NCBI GenBank assembly: GCA_963696675.1
Contig: CAVOLM010000023.1
Location: forward strand, 1 to 64,000
Source of the DNA: DATBVX01 sp963696675
Lineage (GTDB): Bacteria > Pseudomonadota > Gammaproteobacteria > Steroidobacterales > Steroidobacteraceae
Reading direction: 5' to 3'
Length of the DNA: 64,000 nt
This document shows, piece by piece, positions 10,408 through 19,858 of this stretch (the first letter of the stretch is position 1; each line of letters opens with the position of its first letter). Below the pieces are notes generated by a model. The model made no database searches and had not been told where the DNA came from. It saw only the letters and a program-made list of their open reading frames with translations. The position numbers were made by a program, and so were the translations under genes.

Positions 10408-10774
10408 GTGACTGGCGCGACGAACTTCGATCGACTGCCGGCCGCGGTGCGCAGCGCGTTGCACGAAATATTCGGCGATGCAGTCGCAGGCGTTGTGCTC
10501 ATCGAGAATTCCTGGCGCGTGCGCTGGCATCCGCGCGCGATCGCAACCACGAGACCGAATCGAATCTATCTGCGTGGCACCATCGCGGACTTCGCGCGCG
10601 ATCCCGGCCTGGTGCTGCACGAGTACTTTCACGTACTCAACCAGTGGGCGCCGCGACGGCTGACGCGGCTGCGCTACGTCTGCGAGTGGCTCAGACGTGG
10701 CTACTTCAATAATCGCTTCGAGATCGAGGCGCGCGATTTTGAAGCGGCACATCAACGCCGTTTTTGCCTGCTGA
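10408..10774 (+). CDS. Small HExxH-motif protein (putative DUF4157-like), uncertain 3' end
   Basis: This is a protein of about 120 residues with GTG start. It contains PGLVLHEYFHVLNQWAPRRL, whose H-E-Y-F-H is a zinc-metallopeptidase-type HExxH motif, and a conserved basic C-terminus (VCEWLRRGYFNNRFEIEARD). Similar short proteins, some annotated with DUF4157, occur in xanthomonad-like genomes; this is from memory. No signal peptide is evident. The formal frame continues far downstream as an antisense shadow of natB. Removing one T from the T5 run at 10761-10765 would end the protein at TGA 10772-10774, leaving 50 bases before the convergent natB stop. No catalytic activity should be assumed. 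Confidence 0.55.
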
Positions 10775-10824
10775 TAACCCGGGCGAGTGCGGTGCCGGCG
10801 TCCGGCGTCGGACGATGCGAGGGT

Positions 10825-12003
10825 CTAGCCGAGGATTGCTTCCCGTTCGTACAGGCGGCCCGCGACCCATGCGAGCGCAAGGCCCGCCGCCAGCGTCGTC
10901 AACACCGAGATCGCGACATGGAGGGGCGGCAACGGCTCATCGCGGATCAATCCGGTCATCAACAGGTGCTGGCTCAGGCTCGGCACCGCCATCAGCCAAT
11001 TGCTCGGACGCAGAGAGTAAAGACCCGCAAATACGATCGGCAGCGTCGGGATCAGGAGCACCAGCGTGAGGTAGCTCTGGGCCTCTTTGTAGGTGCGTGT
11101 GAACGAGGCAACCACGGTCATCAGGGAAGCGCCGAGCAATGCGAACGGCACCGCCACGACGAACACGCGCATCGCGACAGCGGGGCCGAAATTCGCACTC
11201 ATGCCGAGCGACTCGAGGGGCACGAGCTTCAGGCCCAGCGTGAAAGCCGTCAGCGTAATGGCCAGCGACAGCAGCATGAAGCAGCAGGTGGCGAGTATCT
11301 TTCCGTAGATGAGCCTGGACCGTTCCGCGGGAACGGTGAGCAGTGGTTCCAGCGAGCCTCGCTCGCGCTCACCGGCGGTGGCATCGATGGCCAGATACAG
11401 CCCGCCCATCAGCATCGCGAACAGGATGAAGTACGTCATCATTCCGAGCACCAGCAATGCCCGCCCGGCGGGCGTCGATACATCGATCTCATCGATCGCG
11501 ATCGGGCGGATCACCTCGGCATTTACGCCCCGTGCGAGCAGCCGGGAGCCCGCGAGCTGTGAACCGTAGGCGGTGAGCAGGGCGCGCACGCGAGCGACAT
11601 ATTTTCCGGTGCGATTGTCGGCGCTGTCCGAAACGAGCTGCACCGGGGCCGGCAAGCCCGCGCGCAATCGTTGCGGATACGCCTCTGGAATGATCAGTAT
11701 CGCCTCGTGCCTGCCGTTGCGGATTGCGGCGCGCGCCCGCTCCAGGTCGAAGTGCACGTGCTGAATCGCGACATCGTGCTCTTCGAGAAAGTGCATGAGG
11801 TTCGGCGCGAGGGCGCTGCCGTCAACCGCGAGGGCCACCTTCTCGTCGAACTCGCTCACTGTCTTCTCGAGCAGCAATCCGATCATCACGGCGAACATCA
11901 CCGGGCCGAACAGCGGACCGAACACCAGTGCCGACAGGAGCGTGCGCCGGTCGCGCAGGTTTTCCTTCAGCTCCTTGAGCCAGACGACGGCGACCGCGCG
12001 CAT
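10825..12003 (-). CDS. natB: ABC-2 type transporter permease (NatB-like)
   Basis: This 392-residue permease is the membrane half of an ABC exporter. An N-terminal helix (LLSALVFGPLFGPVMFAVMI) is followed by a large extracytoplasmic domain of about 150 residues and then five C-terminal helices (FILFAMLMGGLYLAIDATAG, FVVAVPFALLGASLMTVVAS). This is the NatB/ABC2_membrane_3 plan, associated with Na+ or drug export. The start ATG at 12003-12001 shares one base with the natA stop (TAATG), indicating translational coupling. Longer upstream reading in the same frame is only the natA shadow. The symbol is by family resemblance; the substrate is unproven. Confidence 0.75.
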   Translation of the reverse strand: MRAVAVVWLKELKENLRDRRTLLSALVFGPLFGPVMFAVMIGLLLEKTVSEFDEKVALAVDGSALAPNLMHFLEEHDVAIQHVHFDLERARAAIRNGRHEAILIIPEAYPQRLRAGLPAPVQLVSDSADNRTGKYVARVRALLTAYGSQLAGSRLLARGVNAEVIRPIAIDEIDVSTPAGRALLVLGMMTYFILFAMLMGGLYLAIDATAGERERGSLEPLLTVPAERSRLIYGKILATCCFMLLSLAITLTAFTLGLKLVPLESLGMSANFGPAVAMRVFVVAVPFALLGASLMTVVASFTRTYKEAQSYLTLVLLIPTLPIVFAGLYSLRPSNWLMAVPSLSQHLLMTGLIRDEPLPPLHVAISVLTTLAAGLALAWVAGRLYEREAILG

Positions 12004-12736
12004 TACTGCAGGCCCTCCGCACTGCCGATTGCGGCGACGAAAGCATCTTCCAGGCTGTCGGTGCCGCTGCGCGTGCGGATCTGATCGGGTGTGCCACGTG
12101 CCACGACGATGCCACGCGCGATGATCACCACCTCGTCGCACAACGTCGCGACCTCCTGCATCACATGGCTCGAGAAAAGCACGCAGTGCCCGTCGTCGCG
12201 CAGGCGCCTGAGGAGGCTGCGCAGCGCACGTGTTGCCATCACGTCGAGGCCGTTGGTGGGTTCATCCAGCACCACGTTGCGCGGCGAGTGGACGAGGGCA
12301 CGCGCGATCGCGACCTTGAGCCGTTGGCCTTGGGAGTATCCCTTGGCGCGGCGATCGACGAAGTCGCCCATCTCCAGCAACTCGACGAGCTCACGCGTGC
12401 GCCGATCGATCGTGCGGCGCATCGAGTCGCTGCAGGCGGCCGAAGTAGTCGATGTTTTCGCGACCGGTGAGATTCGGGTAGACGCCGCTCGAGTGCGGGA
12501 AGCACTCCGATGAGCCGTCGCACGCCGAGCGGATCACCACGTAGGTCCAGGTTATCGATCCGCCCACCCCCGGCGTCGGGTTCGAGCAGTGTGCTCAGGA
12601 TCCGCAGTGTCGTGGACTTGCCGGCGCCATTCGGCCCCAGCAGACCCGTGATGCGTCCGTCGAGCGCCGCGAACGACACATCGCGAACCGCTGCGACGGA
12701 ACCGAAGTACTTGCGCAGACCCTGGACTTCGATCAT
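12003..12736 (-). CDS. natA: ABC transporter ATP-binding protein (NatA-like), two frameshifts
   Basis: This is the ATPase partner of the downstream permease. The N-terminal part, MIEVQGLRKYFGSVAAVRDV, has Walker A GPNGAGKST. Frame breaks near 12498 and 12425 separate it from GVYPNLTGRENIDYFGRLQR and from the C-terminal part with signature YSQGQRLKVAIAR, Walker B NVVLDEPTNGLD and the H-loop VLFSSHVM. Signature-motif Ser-Gln-Gly replaces the usual SGGQ, as seen in several Nat-type ATPases. The start ATG overlaps the stop of the upstream hydrolase by four bases (ATGA at 12733-12736). Length is about 245 residues, normal for the family. Confidence 0.8.
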
Positions 12737-14207
12737 GGCGGAGGGCCGGAGAACGAGGTGAAAAAGGGATCCGGCGCGATGCTTCGGGTGCACAAGGTGT
12801 CCAGCCCCTGCTTCGTGCCCAGCTCGAGAAAGCGAGCCATCAGGCGCGGTATGCAGCCAGTCGCGAGCTGACCATGGCCTTGCCCCTCCAGCGTAATTTG
12901 CAGCACGTTGCTGAGACCCAGTGCCGTCCGTTCCGCATAGGCCGGCGGTGTCACAGGATCCGCGGAGCCGGAGAGAATCAATACGGGTCGATCGGACTGT
13001 GAGCTGCTCATGGAAGTCCGAATCGAGTTGCCCGCGCGGCCATTCCTTGCAGACTTCGACCAGACCGTCGAGCTGGGCGGTACCGAGGTAGCTACGCGTG
13101 AGGGCGGCGCGGTCGAGTCTTGACGAATCAATGAACGGCACGTCTTCCGTGCACACGACCGCGTTGTGCATCCCGTAGCTCAGCGCATCGACGTAGCGCT
13201 TCGACATGATCACTGCCTGCGCAGGCGAGCGGCACAAGATTGTTGTGGGCGACCGCCTGATCGAGGATCAATGGCAGAAGCGCGGAGCGTTCCGAAGCGT
13301 AGCTCAGCAATCGAGTGGCGATCTGCAAGTGCACCAGCCGTACATCGAGCGGCGTGATGCTTCCGGTGTCTGGGTCCGGAAGCGCAATGTGTGCCGGCGA
13401 TGCAGTCAGGCGCGAGCGCAGCGTCTCGAACTGGGCGCGCGGATCGGCGAACGCCGCGTGGCAGGCGGCATCAGTCTGGCACCGAGCAAAGATCAACTCG
13501 AGTGTGCGCTGCGCATGAAGCGCGCCATCAGCCGCGAGTACGGCGTCGGGCGGCACGACCCCATCGAGAATCAATGCGCGCGCCTGCGCGGGAAATCGGC
13601 GCAGGTAGTGCTGGGCGACGCGCGTTCCGTAGGACACACCATAGAGGTTGATCCGCGCGTATCCGAGCGCGGCGCGGACCGCATCGAGGTCCTGCACCGC
13701 CGCGCTCGTCGTATAGAACGTCGGATCGGCGTGCAGGCTCGCGAGGCACGCGTGCGCATGAGCTCGAAGTTGTGCGGGCGTCAGATCGGCAGCCTGGTCC
13801 TCATCTGGAAACGGACAATTCAGCGCGTTCGAGCCGCCCGTCCCCCGCTGATCGACCAGGACGATGTCGCGTTCGCGCTGCACACGTGCAAAAGCCGGCG
13901 CGACGAGTGCGTAGAAATCAGTTGCAGCCTGTCCGGGGCCGCCGGCGAGGATGAAAAGCGGGTCGGCGGCTGCGCGCCGATCGAGCGCCGGAATAACAGC
14001 CACGTTCAGATCGATCTTGCGGGAATGCAGGTCGTTGCGGTTTTCAGGAACCGTGAGTGCCCCGCAGCGGGCTTCAATGGATTGCAGGTGGTCGGGATGT
14101 TCCAGCCGGCAGGGGATAAGGGACAAAGACGAGGCGGGCGGCGCTGCGGCGAAGGAAGCCGATGCAAGGCACGCACCGACGATGAGTGCGCCGAGGCGCG
14201 ACCTCAA
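12733..14207 (-). CDS. Secreted alpha/beta hydrolase, TAP-like C-terminus (proline-iminopeptidase-like)
   Basis: This exported serine hydrolase of about 490 residues has a signal peptide (ALIVGACLASASFAAAPP), followed by the oxyanion region FILAGGPGQAATDFYA, DIVLVDQRGTGGSNALNCPF and the nucleophile elbow YGVSYGTRVAQHYL (Ser). After breaks near 13215 and 13005, the TAP-like C-terminal domain carries the acid in LILSGSADPVTPPAYAE and the histidine in EGQGHGQLATGCIPRLMARF. Family members (SlpE/SCO7095-like tripeptidyl aminopeptidases) release short peptides. It is the first gene of a three-gene overlapping operon with natA and natB, which suggests the exporter and the hydrolase are made together, perhaps for export or processing of a peptide. 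Confidence 0.78.
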
Positions 14208-14361
14208 TTCAAGCTCCCGGGCGGAACAATCGCGATAGGCATTTCAGGGGCGCACCTTACACGAGAGCGTCCATTCCGGGCGCCCGTTCTGGCAACGGGA
14301 CAGCAGGGTGCTTACACTAGGCGCCCTTTTTCAAGTCCCTGATGCCATTGAGCCTTTAGCC

Positions 14362-16251
14362 ATGCGTTTCCCGCGCAGTTTCGACGTGATCGTGGTCGGC
14401 GGTGGCCATTCCGGCACCGAAGCCGCGCTGGCGGCTGCGCGCATGGGCGCGAACACGCTGCTGCTGACGCAGAGCATCGAGACTTTGGGCGCCATGAGCT
14501 GCAATCCGGCCATTGGCGGGATCGGAAAGGGACACCTGGTACGGGAGATCGACGCGCTCGGCGGCGCGATGGCCCGCGCCGCGGATCGCGCGGGCATCCA
14601 GTTCCGCACGCTGAATCTCAGCAAGGGGCCGGCAGTGCGGGCCACGCGTGCACAGGCGGATCGCGCGCTGTATCGACAGGCCATTCGCACCGCGTTGGAA
14701 TCGCAGCCCAACCTGACGCTGTTCCAGCAGGAAGTCGCGGACCTCAAGCTCGCTGGCGAGCGCGTCTGCGGCGTCATTACGCAGGCCGGCATCGAGTTCG
14801 ACGCGCGCGCCGTGATCCTGACGGTCGGCACGTTCCTCTCGGGACGCATTCACGTCGGTCTGGAGAACTATGCGGCGGGACGCGCGGGAGATCCGCCTTC
14901 GTTGCGACTTGCGGCGCGTCTGCGTGAACTGCCACTCCGCGTTGGACGGCTGAAGACCGGAACACCGCCGCGCATCGATGCACGCAGTGTCGACTTCAGC
15001 GTGATGGCCGAGCAGCACAGCGATGAGCCGCAGCCGGTGTTTTCGTTCCTGGGGCGCCGGAGCGAACACCCGCGCCAGGTGCCGTGCCATATCACCGCGA
15101 CCAATGAACGCACGCATGAAATCATCCGGCGTGCGAGTGACCGCTCGCCGATGTTCACCGGCCGGATCGAAGGCGTCGGGCCGCGCTACTGCCCGTCGGT
15201 CGAAGACAAGGTGTTTCGTTTCGCGAGTCGCACCTCGCACCAGATCTTCGTCGAGCCCGAAGGGCTTTCGAGCAACGAGGTGTACCCGAACGGGATCTCG
15301 ACCAGTCTGCCCTTCGATGCGCAGTACGAATTCGTGCACAGCATCCGGGGATTCGAGAATGCACACCTGACGCGACCTGGCTATGCGATCGAATATGACT
15401 TCTTCGATCCGCGCGATCTGAAAATGAGCCTGGAAACCCGCCACATTCAGAACCTGTATTTCGCGGGGCAGATCAACGGTACAACCGGCTACGAGGAGGC
15501 CGCGGCGCAGGGAATCGTGGCCGGAATCAACGCGGCGCTGCGTGCCGGCGAACGCGAGCCCTGGTGGCCGCAGCGCAGTGAAGCGTACATCGGGGTGTTG
15601 ATCGACGATCTCGTCACGCGCGGTGCGCCGGAGCCATATCGCATGTTCACCAGCCGCGCGGAGTATCGCCTGCTGCTGCGTGAGGACAACGCGGACTTGC
15701 GCCTCACGCCGTCGGGGCGCGAGCTGGGCCTGATCGACGAGGAGCGCTGGCGATTGTTCGAGAGCAAGCGCGAATTGATCGCGCGCGAGCGCGCCCGCCT
15801 CGAGGGCATCGACATCGGCCCTGCGGACAGCGATTTGATACTCGACAGCCCTCTCACGCGTGAGCAGTCTGCATTCGATGTGCTGCGCCGGCCCGATGTG
15901 AAGCTCGAAGCGCTCACCGCTTTGCCGGCTGTGGGCGCGATGCCCGAGACCTGGGTGAATGACGATCGGCTGCCCGAACAGGTCCGCCTGCAGGTGGATG
16001 TCCAGGCCAAGTACAGCGGTTACATCGAGCGCCAGCAGCAGGAAATTGAACGTCAGCGGCGTAACGAAGCGACGGCGCTACCTGCGGATCTCGACTACGC
16101 GGCAGTGAAGGGTTTGTCGAACGAAGTGCGCCAGCGTCTGGGCGAGGCGCGGCCCGTGAGTCTCGGTCAGGCGGCGCGCGTTCCGGGCGTCACTCCAGCG
16201 GCGATCTCGTTGCTCCTCATCTATCTGAAGAAGCGCAGCCGCGCGGCGTGA
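14362..16251 (+). CDS. mnmG: tRNA uridine-5-carboxymethylaminomethyl modification enzyme MnmG (GidA)
   Basis: This is the FAD- and NADH-binding partner of MnmE in wobble-uridine modification. I chose the ATG at 14362, giving 629 residues, the same length as the E. coli enzyme; an upstream in-frame ATG at 14308 would add 18 non-conserved residues. The FAD dinucleotide motif is FDVIVVGGGHSGTEAALAA, with MSCNPAIGGIGKGHLVREID after it. The conserved cysteine region is GVGPRYCPSVEDKVFRFASR, and the C-terminal helical domain (YSGYIERQQQEIERQR) is complete. The gene is intact. It overlaps the next gene by four bases (GTGA) and, unusually for the class, is not followed by rsmG. Confidence 0.97.
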   Translation: MRFPRSFDVIVVGGGHSGTEAALAAARMGANTLLLTQSIETLGAMSCNPAIGGIGKGHLVREIDALGGAMARAADRAGIQFRTLNLSKGPAVRATRAQADRALYRQAIRTALESQPNLTLFQQEVADLKLAGERVCGVITQAGIEFDARAVILTVGTFLSGRIHVGLENYAAGRAGDPPSLRLAARLRELPLRVGRLKTGTPPRIDARSVDFSVMAEQHSDEPQPVFSFLGRRSEHPRQVPCHITATNERTHEIIRRASDRSPMFTGRIEGVGPRYCPSVEDKVFRFASRTSHQIFVEPEGLSSNEVYPNGISTSLPFDAQYEFVHSIRGFENAHLTRPGYAIEYDFFDPRDLKMSLETRHIQNLYFAGQINGTTGYEEAAAQGIVAGINAALRAGEREPWWPQRSEAYIGVLIDDLVTRGAPEPYRMFTSRAEYRLLLREDNADLRLTPSGRELGLIDEERWRLFESKRELIARERARLEGIDIGPADSDLILDSPLTREQSAFDVLRRPDVKLEALTALPAVGAMPETWVNDDRLPEQVRLQVDVQAKYSGYIERQQQEIERQRRNEATALPADLDYAAVKGLSNEVRQRLGEARPVSLGQAARVPGVTPAAISLLLIYLKKRSRAA

Positions 16252-17879
16252 TCCGACCAGCCCGAGCGTTCTGGAGCGTGTCGATGGCCCTGGCCATCGC
16301 ACTCACTGGCGCGTGCCAGCGCAAGGATACGGCGACCACGACGGGCGACAACGGCCATGAGCCGGTGGTGCTCAATCGCGGCAACGGTTCGGAGCCGGAA
16401 TCACTTGATCCGCAGCGCGCACGCACGGATGCCGAGCTCACGATTCTGCGCGACGTCTACGAGGGATTGACGGCTCTCGATGCCGACGCGAAACCTGCAC
16501 CTGGCGCTGCGCAGGAATGGTCGGTGAGCGCCGACGGACGGCAATACACATTCAAGCTGCGCGACAAGCTGCGCTGGTCCAATGGCGATCCGGTCATCGC
16601 CGCTGACTTCGTTTACGCGCTACAAAGGCTCGTCGATCCGCGTACCGCCTCGCCGTACGCGCAGATTGTGGATGTCATCGAAAACGCAGCCGACATCACG
16701 TCGGGGCGCAAGCCGCCCGAAGCCCTCGGTGTCACCGCGCCGGACCCGGGCACGGTCCTCATTCGCCTGGCTTCGCCGGCACCCTATCTGCCCGGCGTGC
16801 TGGCGCACCCCAGCACCTTTCCGGTGCATCGGCCCACGCTCGAGCGCCTCGGCCGCGATTTCGCCCGCCCGGGCAACGCTGTCTCAAATGGCGCGTTCGT
16901 GCTTGCGCAATGGACGGTGGGTTCTCACATCGTCGCCCACCGCAATGCGCATTACTGGGATAACACCAGCAACCAGATCGACACGATCAACTATCTGCAC
17001 ATTGCCGACCAGGGGGCGGAGCTGCGCCGTTACCGGGCGGGCGAGCTCGACATCACCTACACGGTGCCACCGGCACAGTTCAAGTGGATTCGTGAGAATC
17101 TTGGCGCGGAACTGCGTATCTCCCCACAGCTCAGTACCTACTACTACGGCTACAACCTGCACCGCGCGCCCTTCAGGGACAACACCAAACTGCGACTGGC
17201 GCTGTCGATGGTGATCGATCGCGAGCGACTGACGGAATCGGTGACCGGGCGGGGCGAATTGCCCGCCTACGGCTGGGTGCCCGTGGGCGTCGCGAACTAC
17301 GAATCGCAACGGCCCGAGTGGGCAGCACTCTCGTACGCGGAGCGCGTAGCGCAAGCCAGGAAACTCTACGCTCAGGCAGGCTACTCGTCCGAGCATCCGC
17401 TGCACACTGAAATCCGCTACAACATCGACGAAAGCCACACGCGCATCGCCGTCGCGATCGCATCGATGTGGAAGCAATCTCTGGGCGTCGAGACCGAGCT
17501 GGTGGGCGAGGAATTCAAGGTGCTGCTGCAGAACATCGATCGCCACGATGTTACGCAGGTATTTCGCTCGAGCTGGATCGGCGACTACAACGACGCGTAC
17601 ACCTTCGCGCAGTACCTCAAGAGCGATTTCGGCCTCAATCTGCCGGGCTACCGCAACCCACGGTATGACGCCCTGCTAGCGAGCGCCGCATCGGAAGTCG
17701 ACACCGCCCGTCGCAGTGAGACACTCGAAGAGGCCGAGCGCCTGATGCTCCTCGATCAGCCGGTGATCCCGCTGTATTTCTACGTCAATAAGCACCTGGT
17801 GAAGCCCTACGTCGAGGGCTGGCACAACAACGTCATGAACGTGCAGTACTGCAAGCAGCTGGTGCTCAGGAAGCACTGA
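16248..17879 (+). CDS. Oligopeptide ABC transporter substrate-binding protein (OppA/MppA-like)
   Basis: This is a 543-residue SBP_bac_5 family periplasmic binding protein. The N-terminus has a hydrophobic export signal ending in TGAC, a weak lipobox, so it may be a lipoprotein. The mature start PESLDPQRARTDAELTILRD and the GRQYTFKLRDKLRWSNGDPV block are typical of OppA. The middle holds YYYGYNLHRAPFRDNTKLRL and MVIDRERLTESVTGRGELPA; the end VIPLYFYVNKHLVKPYVEGW is also typical. The GTG start overlaps the mnmG stop; an internal ATG at 16284 is an alternative. No Opp permease or ATPase is in the window, so it may serve a transporter elsewhere or act in murein peptide recycling. Confidence 0.85.
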   Translation: MIRPARAFWSVSMALAIALTGACQRKDTATTTGDNGHEPVVLNRGNGSEPESLDPQRARTDAELTILRDVYEGLTALDADAKPAPGAAQEWSVSADGRQYTFKLRDKLRWSNGDPVIAADFVYALQRLVDPRTASPYAQIVDVIENAADITSGRKPPEALGVTAPDPGTVLIRLASPAPYLPGVLAHPSTFPVHRPTLERLGRDFARPGNAVSNGAFVLAQWTVGSHIVAHRNAHYWDNTSNQIDTINYLHIADQGAELRRYRAGELDITYTVPPAQFKWIRENLGAELRISPQLSTYYYGYNLHRAPFRDNTKLRLALSMVIDRERLTESVTGRGELPAYGWVPVGVANYESQRPEWAALSYAERVAQARKLYAQAGYSSEHPLHTEIRYNIDESHTRIAVAIASMWKQSLGVETELVGEEFKVLLQNIDRHDVTQVFRSSWIGDYNDAYTFAQYLKSDFGLNLPGYRNPRYDALLASAASEVDTARRSETLEEAERLMLLDQPVIPLYFYVNKHLVKPYVEGWHNNVMNVQYCKQLVLRKH

Positions 17880-17902
17880 CGCATCGCAGCCAGCCTGGCA
17901 GA

Positions 17903-19156
17903 TCACTCGCAATGCCAGGCCGCTCGCGCCTGCGCACCATGCTCGCGCCACGCCTGGTCAGCGAGCCCTTGCGCCTCCGCGAACGCAGAGGGCGAGATAC
18001 CGAGCCCGAGCTGCTGCAGGTGATCGCTGATGTGCACGGCATTGCTCGGATAGAGGTCAGCGCCGTAGCAGCCAAGGTCATTCAGCCGCTGAATAAACGA
18101 TTCCAGGACGAACTTGTCTTCATCGGTCGGGGCCGCGGGATCACCGAGTGGAATCGATGCCAGGGTGGTCGTCGCATACGCGACGCCGAGAAACGCCGCC
18201 TCGCGCAGCGCCTGTCGTGCGCCAGCCATATCGGGAGGCTGCGCGGTGCAACTATTCACGAGGCACTCCCCCAGCAGTAACTTGCCACGCGGTGATCCCC
18301 TCGCCGCGGCCTGCAACCAGTAATTCAACCGATTCCGTTCGCGGAGCTCACCACTTGAGTTCTCGTTCATGAGGCTCTGTGCCAACTCCACCTGGGCAGG
18401 AACGAATCCCAGCATTGCGGCCGACAGCCAGTACTGGCGGGCGGTATCGGTGTCCGCGAGATTTCCAAGCTGCCACAGACTCGCCTCGTGCCCGCCGGCG
18501 GCAGCACTGCGCAGCCGTTGGTTGATGGCGGCCGAATTGAAGCGAGTCTCTGCACAGGCCTTCGGCATGCGTGCGACCCGCTCACGCCGTGCAGCGATGC
18601 TGGCCTCGATGCGCTCGCGGGTCTCGGCGGGCATCTTGCTCGCTCGCTCGGCGGCTGCAGCGTGCGCCGCGTCGGTCTCGGGGTCCGGCCCTTCGTGGCA
18701 AGCAAGTTCGAGACGCGCCAGAGCGACGTTGGCATTGCGGTCGTTTGCACGGGCGCGGGCTTCCAGCTCGCCGGCTGCCTCCGCGATGCGCAGGTCGGCG
18801 ATCGCGACGCGAATACTCTCGGGCACGTCGATGTCTGCGAAGATGGCGTAGGACTCAGCGCGGCGCAGCTGGCCGACGAAGGCATCCAGGTCGGGCTTTG
18901 GAGCCGGTGCTGTCGGGGTGCGTGGTGCGTCCTGCTCGTCTGTCTCGGACGCGGGTGTCGCGCGAGAGGGCTCCGGCGAGGCACGCCCCGAGGTCGGGCT
19001 CGGCGCGATGCGGCTCTCGTCCCGCATCAGGCGCATGCCGAGGAAGACCGCACCAATCACGCCAACCCCTAGCAGAACCTGCAGAGGCCAGCGCGGCCCG
19101 GCGCGGTGCCGCTGGGAAGGCGGCGGAATCGTACCTCTTGGTCCACCGCGCTGCAT
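17903..19156 (-). CDS. Membrane-anchored Sel1/TPR-like repeat protein
   Basis: This is an intact 417-residue protein of unknown function. A basic N-terminus is followed by one membrane helix (LQVLLGVGVIGAVFLGMRLM, residues 25-44), a Pro/Ala/Ser-rich linker (about 50-88) and a helical domain. From about residue 210 the pattern AAAGGHEASLWQLGNLADTD, then MLGFVPAQVELAQSLMNE and AARGSPRGKLLLGECLVN, repeats A-x-x-G-x2-x-A-x2-x-L-G, the signature of Sel1-like repeats that mediate protein-protein contacts. The domain probably faces the periplasm. It converges on the oppA-like gene with 23 bases between stops. Partner unknown. Confidence 0.65.
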   Translation of the reverse strand: MQRGGPRGTIPPPSQRHRAGPRWPLQVLLGVGVIGAVFLGMRLMRDESRIAPSPTSGRASPEPSRATPASETDEQDAPRTPTAPAPKPDLDAFVGQLRRAESYAIFADIDVPESIRVAIADLRIAEAAGELEARARANDRNANVALARLELACHEGPDPETDAAHAAAAERASKMPAETRERIEASIAARRERVARMPKACAETRFNSAAINQRLRSAAAGGHEASLWQLGNLADTDTARQYWLSAAMLGFVPAQVELAQSLMNENSSGELRERNRLNYWLQAAARGSPRGKLLLGECLVNSCTAQPPDMAGARQALREAAFLGVAYATTTLASIPLGDPAAPTDEDKFVLESFIQRLNDLGCYGADLYPSNAVHISDHLQQLGLGISPSAFAEAQGLADQAWREHGAQARAAWHCE

Positions 19157-19241
19157 GGCACCAGTCTACCCGCACTTCCCTGGGTGAAGTGTCGGCGTAG
19201 AATCGGTCGTCGATTCGACCTATCGACTGGGAGAGGCGACC

Positions 19242-19670
19242 ATGCTCACCGTCAAACATCTGCTCGAGCGCAAGGGATCGCAGGTTTTTTCGGTTACGCC
19301 CGATACTCCGGTGCTGGAGGCCATTCGTCTCATGGCCGAAAAGCACATCGGCGCGCTCCTGGTGATGCGCGACACGGAACTGGCTGGCATCGTTTCCGAG
19401 CGCGACTACGCACGCAAGGTGATCCTGCTCGGACGCTCGTCGGCTGAGACGCCGGTGCGGCAGATCATGACCTCGCCAGTCATCACGGTAAAACCCGCTC
19501 ACACCGTCAACGAATGCATGCAGATGGTCACGGATCAGCGCATCCGTCATCTGCCGGTGGTGGAGAACGGCCGCGTGCTTGGCGTGGTTTCGATCGGCGA
19601 TCTGGTGAAAGCCGTGATCGAGTCCCAGCAGGAACAGATCGAGCAGCTCGAGCGCTACATCAGCAGCTGA
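19242..19670 (+). CDS. CBS-domain pair protein
   Basis: This compact 142-residue protein consists only of two CBS motifs. The first is around VFSVTPDTPVLEAIRLMAEK with ALLVMRDTELAGIVSERDYA; the second is MTSPVITVKPAHTVNECMQM with RHLPVVENGRVLGVVSIGDL. A short helical tail (VIESQQEQIEQLERYISS) follows. Such stand-alone CBS pairs bind adenine nucleotides and usually act as sensors for another protein. There is no operon partner: the next gene is a pseudopilin about 190 bases on. The gene is intact. Confidence 0.85.
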   Translation: MLTVKHLLERKGSQVFSVTPDTPVLEAIRLMAEKHIGALLVMRDTELAGIVSERDYARKVILLGRSSAETPVRQIMTSPVITVKPAHTVNECMQMVTDQRIRHLPVVENGRVLGVVSIGDLVKAVIESQQEQIEQLERYISS

Positions 19671-19858
19671 GTTTTTCACCTTCAGCTGACATTTGCGTCA
19701 TACCAGCGTGACGCCGTTCTCGTTACGGCGCCTGTTCAGGCAGGGCGCGTCACATATTTGTATGCCGACGCCCAGCTAAGCTGCCCAACGTTTCAACGTC
19801 TTGACGTCGGTCTGCATGCCAACCACGCGTCGATCCTGCGCAACCGCTCGACTCGCAA

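Noticed and set aside
12733..14207. BioH assignment for the TAP-like hydrolase
   Set aside because: It has a signal peptide, is about twice the length of BioH, and belongs to the secreted tripeptidyl-aminopeptidase group; it is not a candidate for the missing esterase.
14356..15444. 362-residue reverse frame antisense to mnmG
   Set aside because: mnmG is intact and fully conserved on the forward strand; the reverse frame has no recognisable domain.
19712..19730. Six-base-pair hairpin (CGCCGT/ACGGCG) after the CBS gene as a terminator
   Set aside because: Short stem, seven-base loop and no T run; could be chance in GC-rich DNA.
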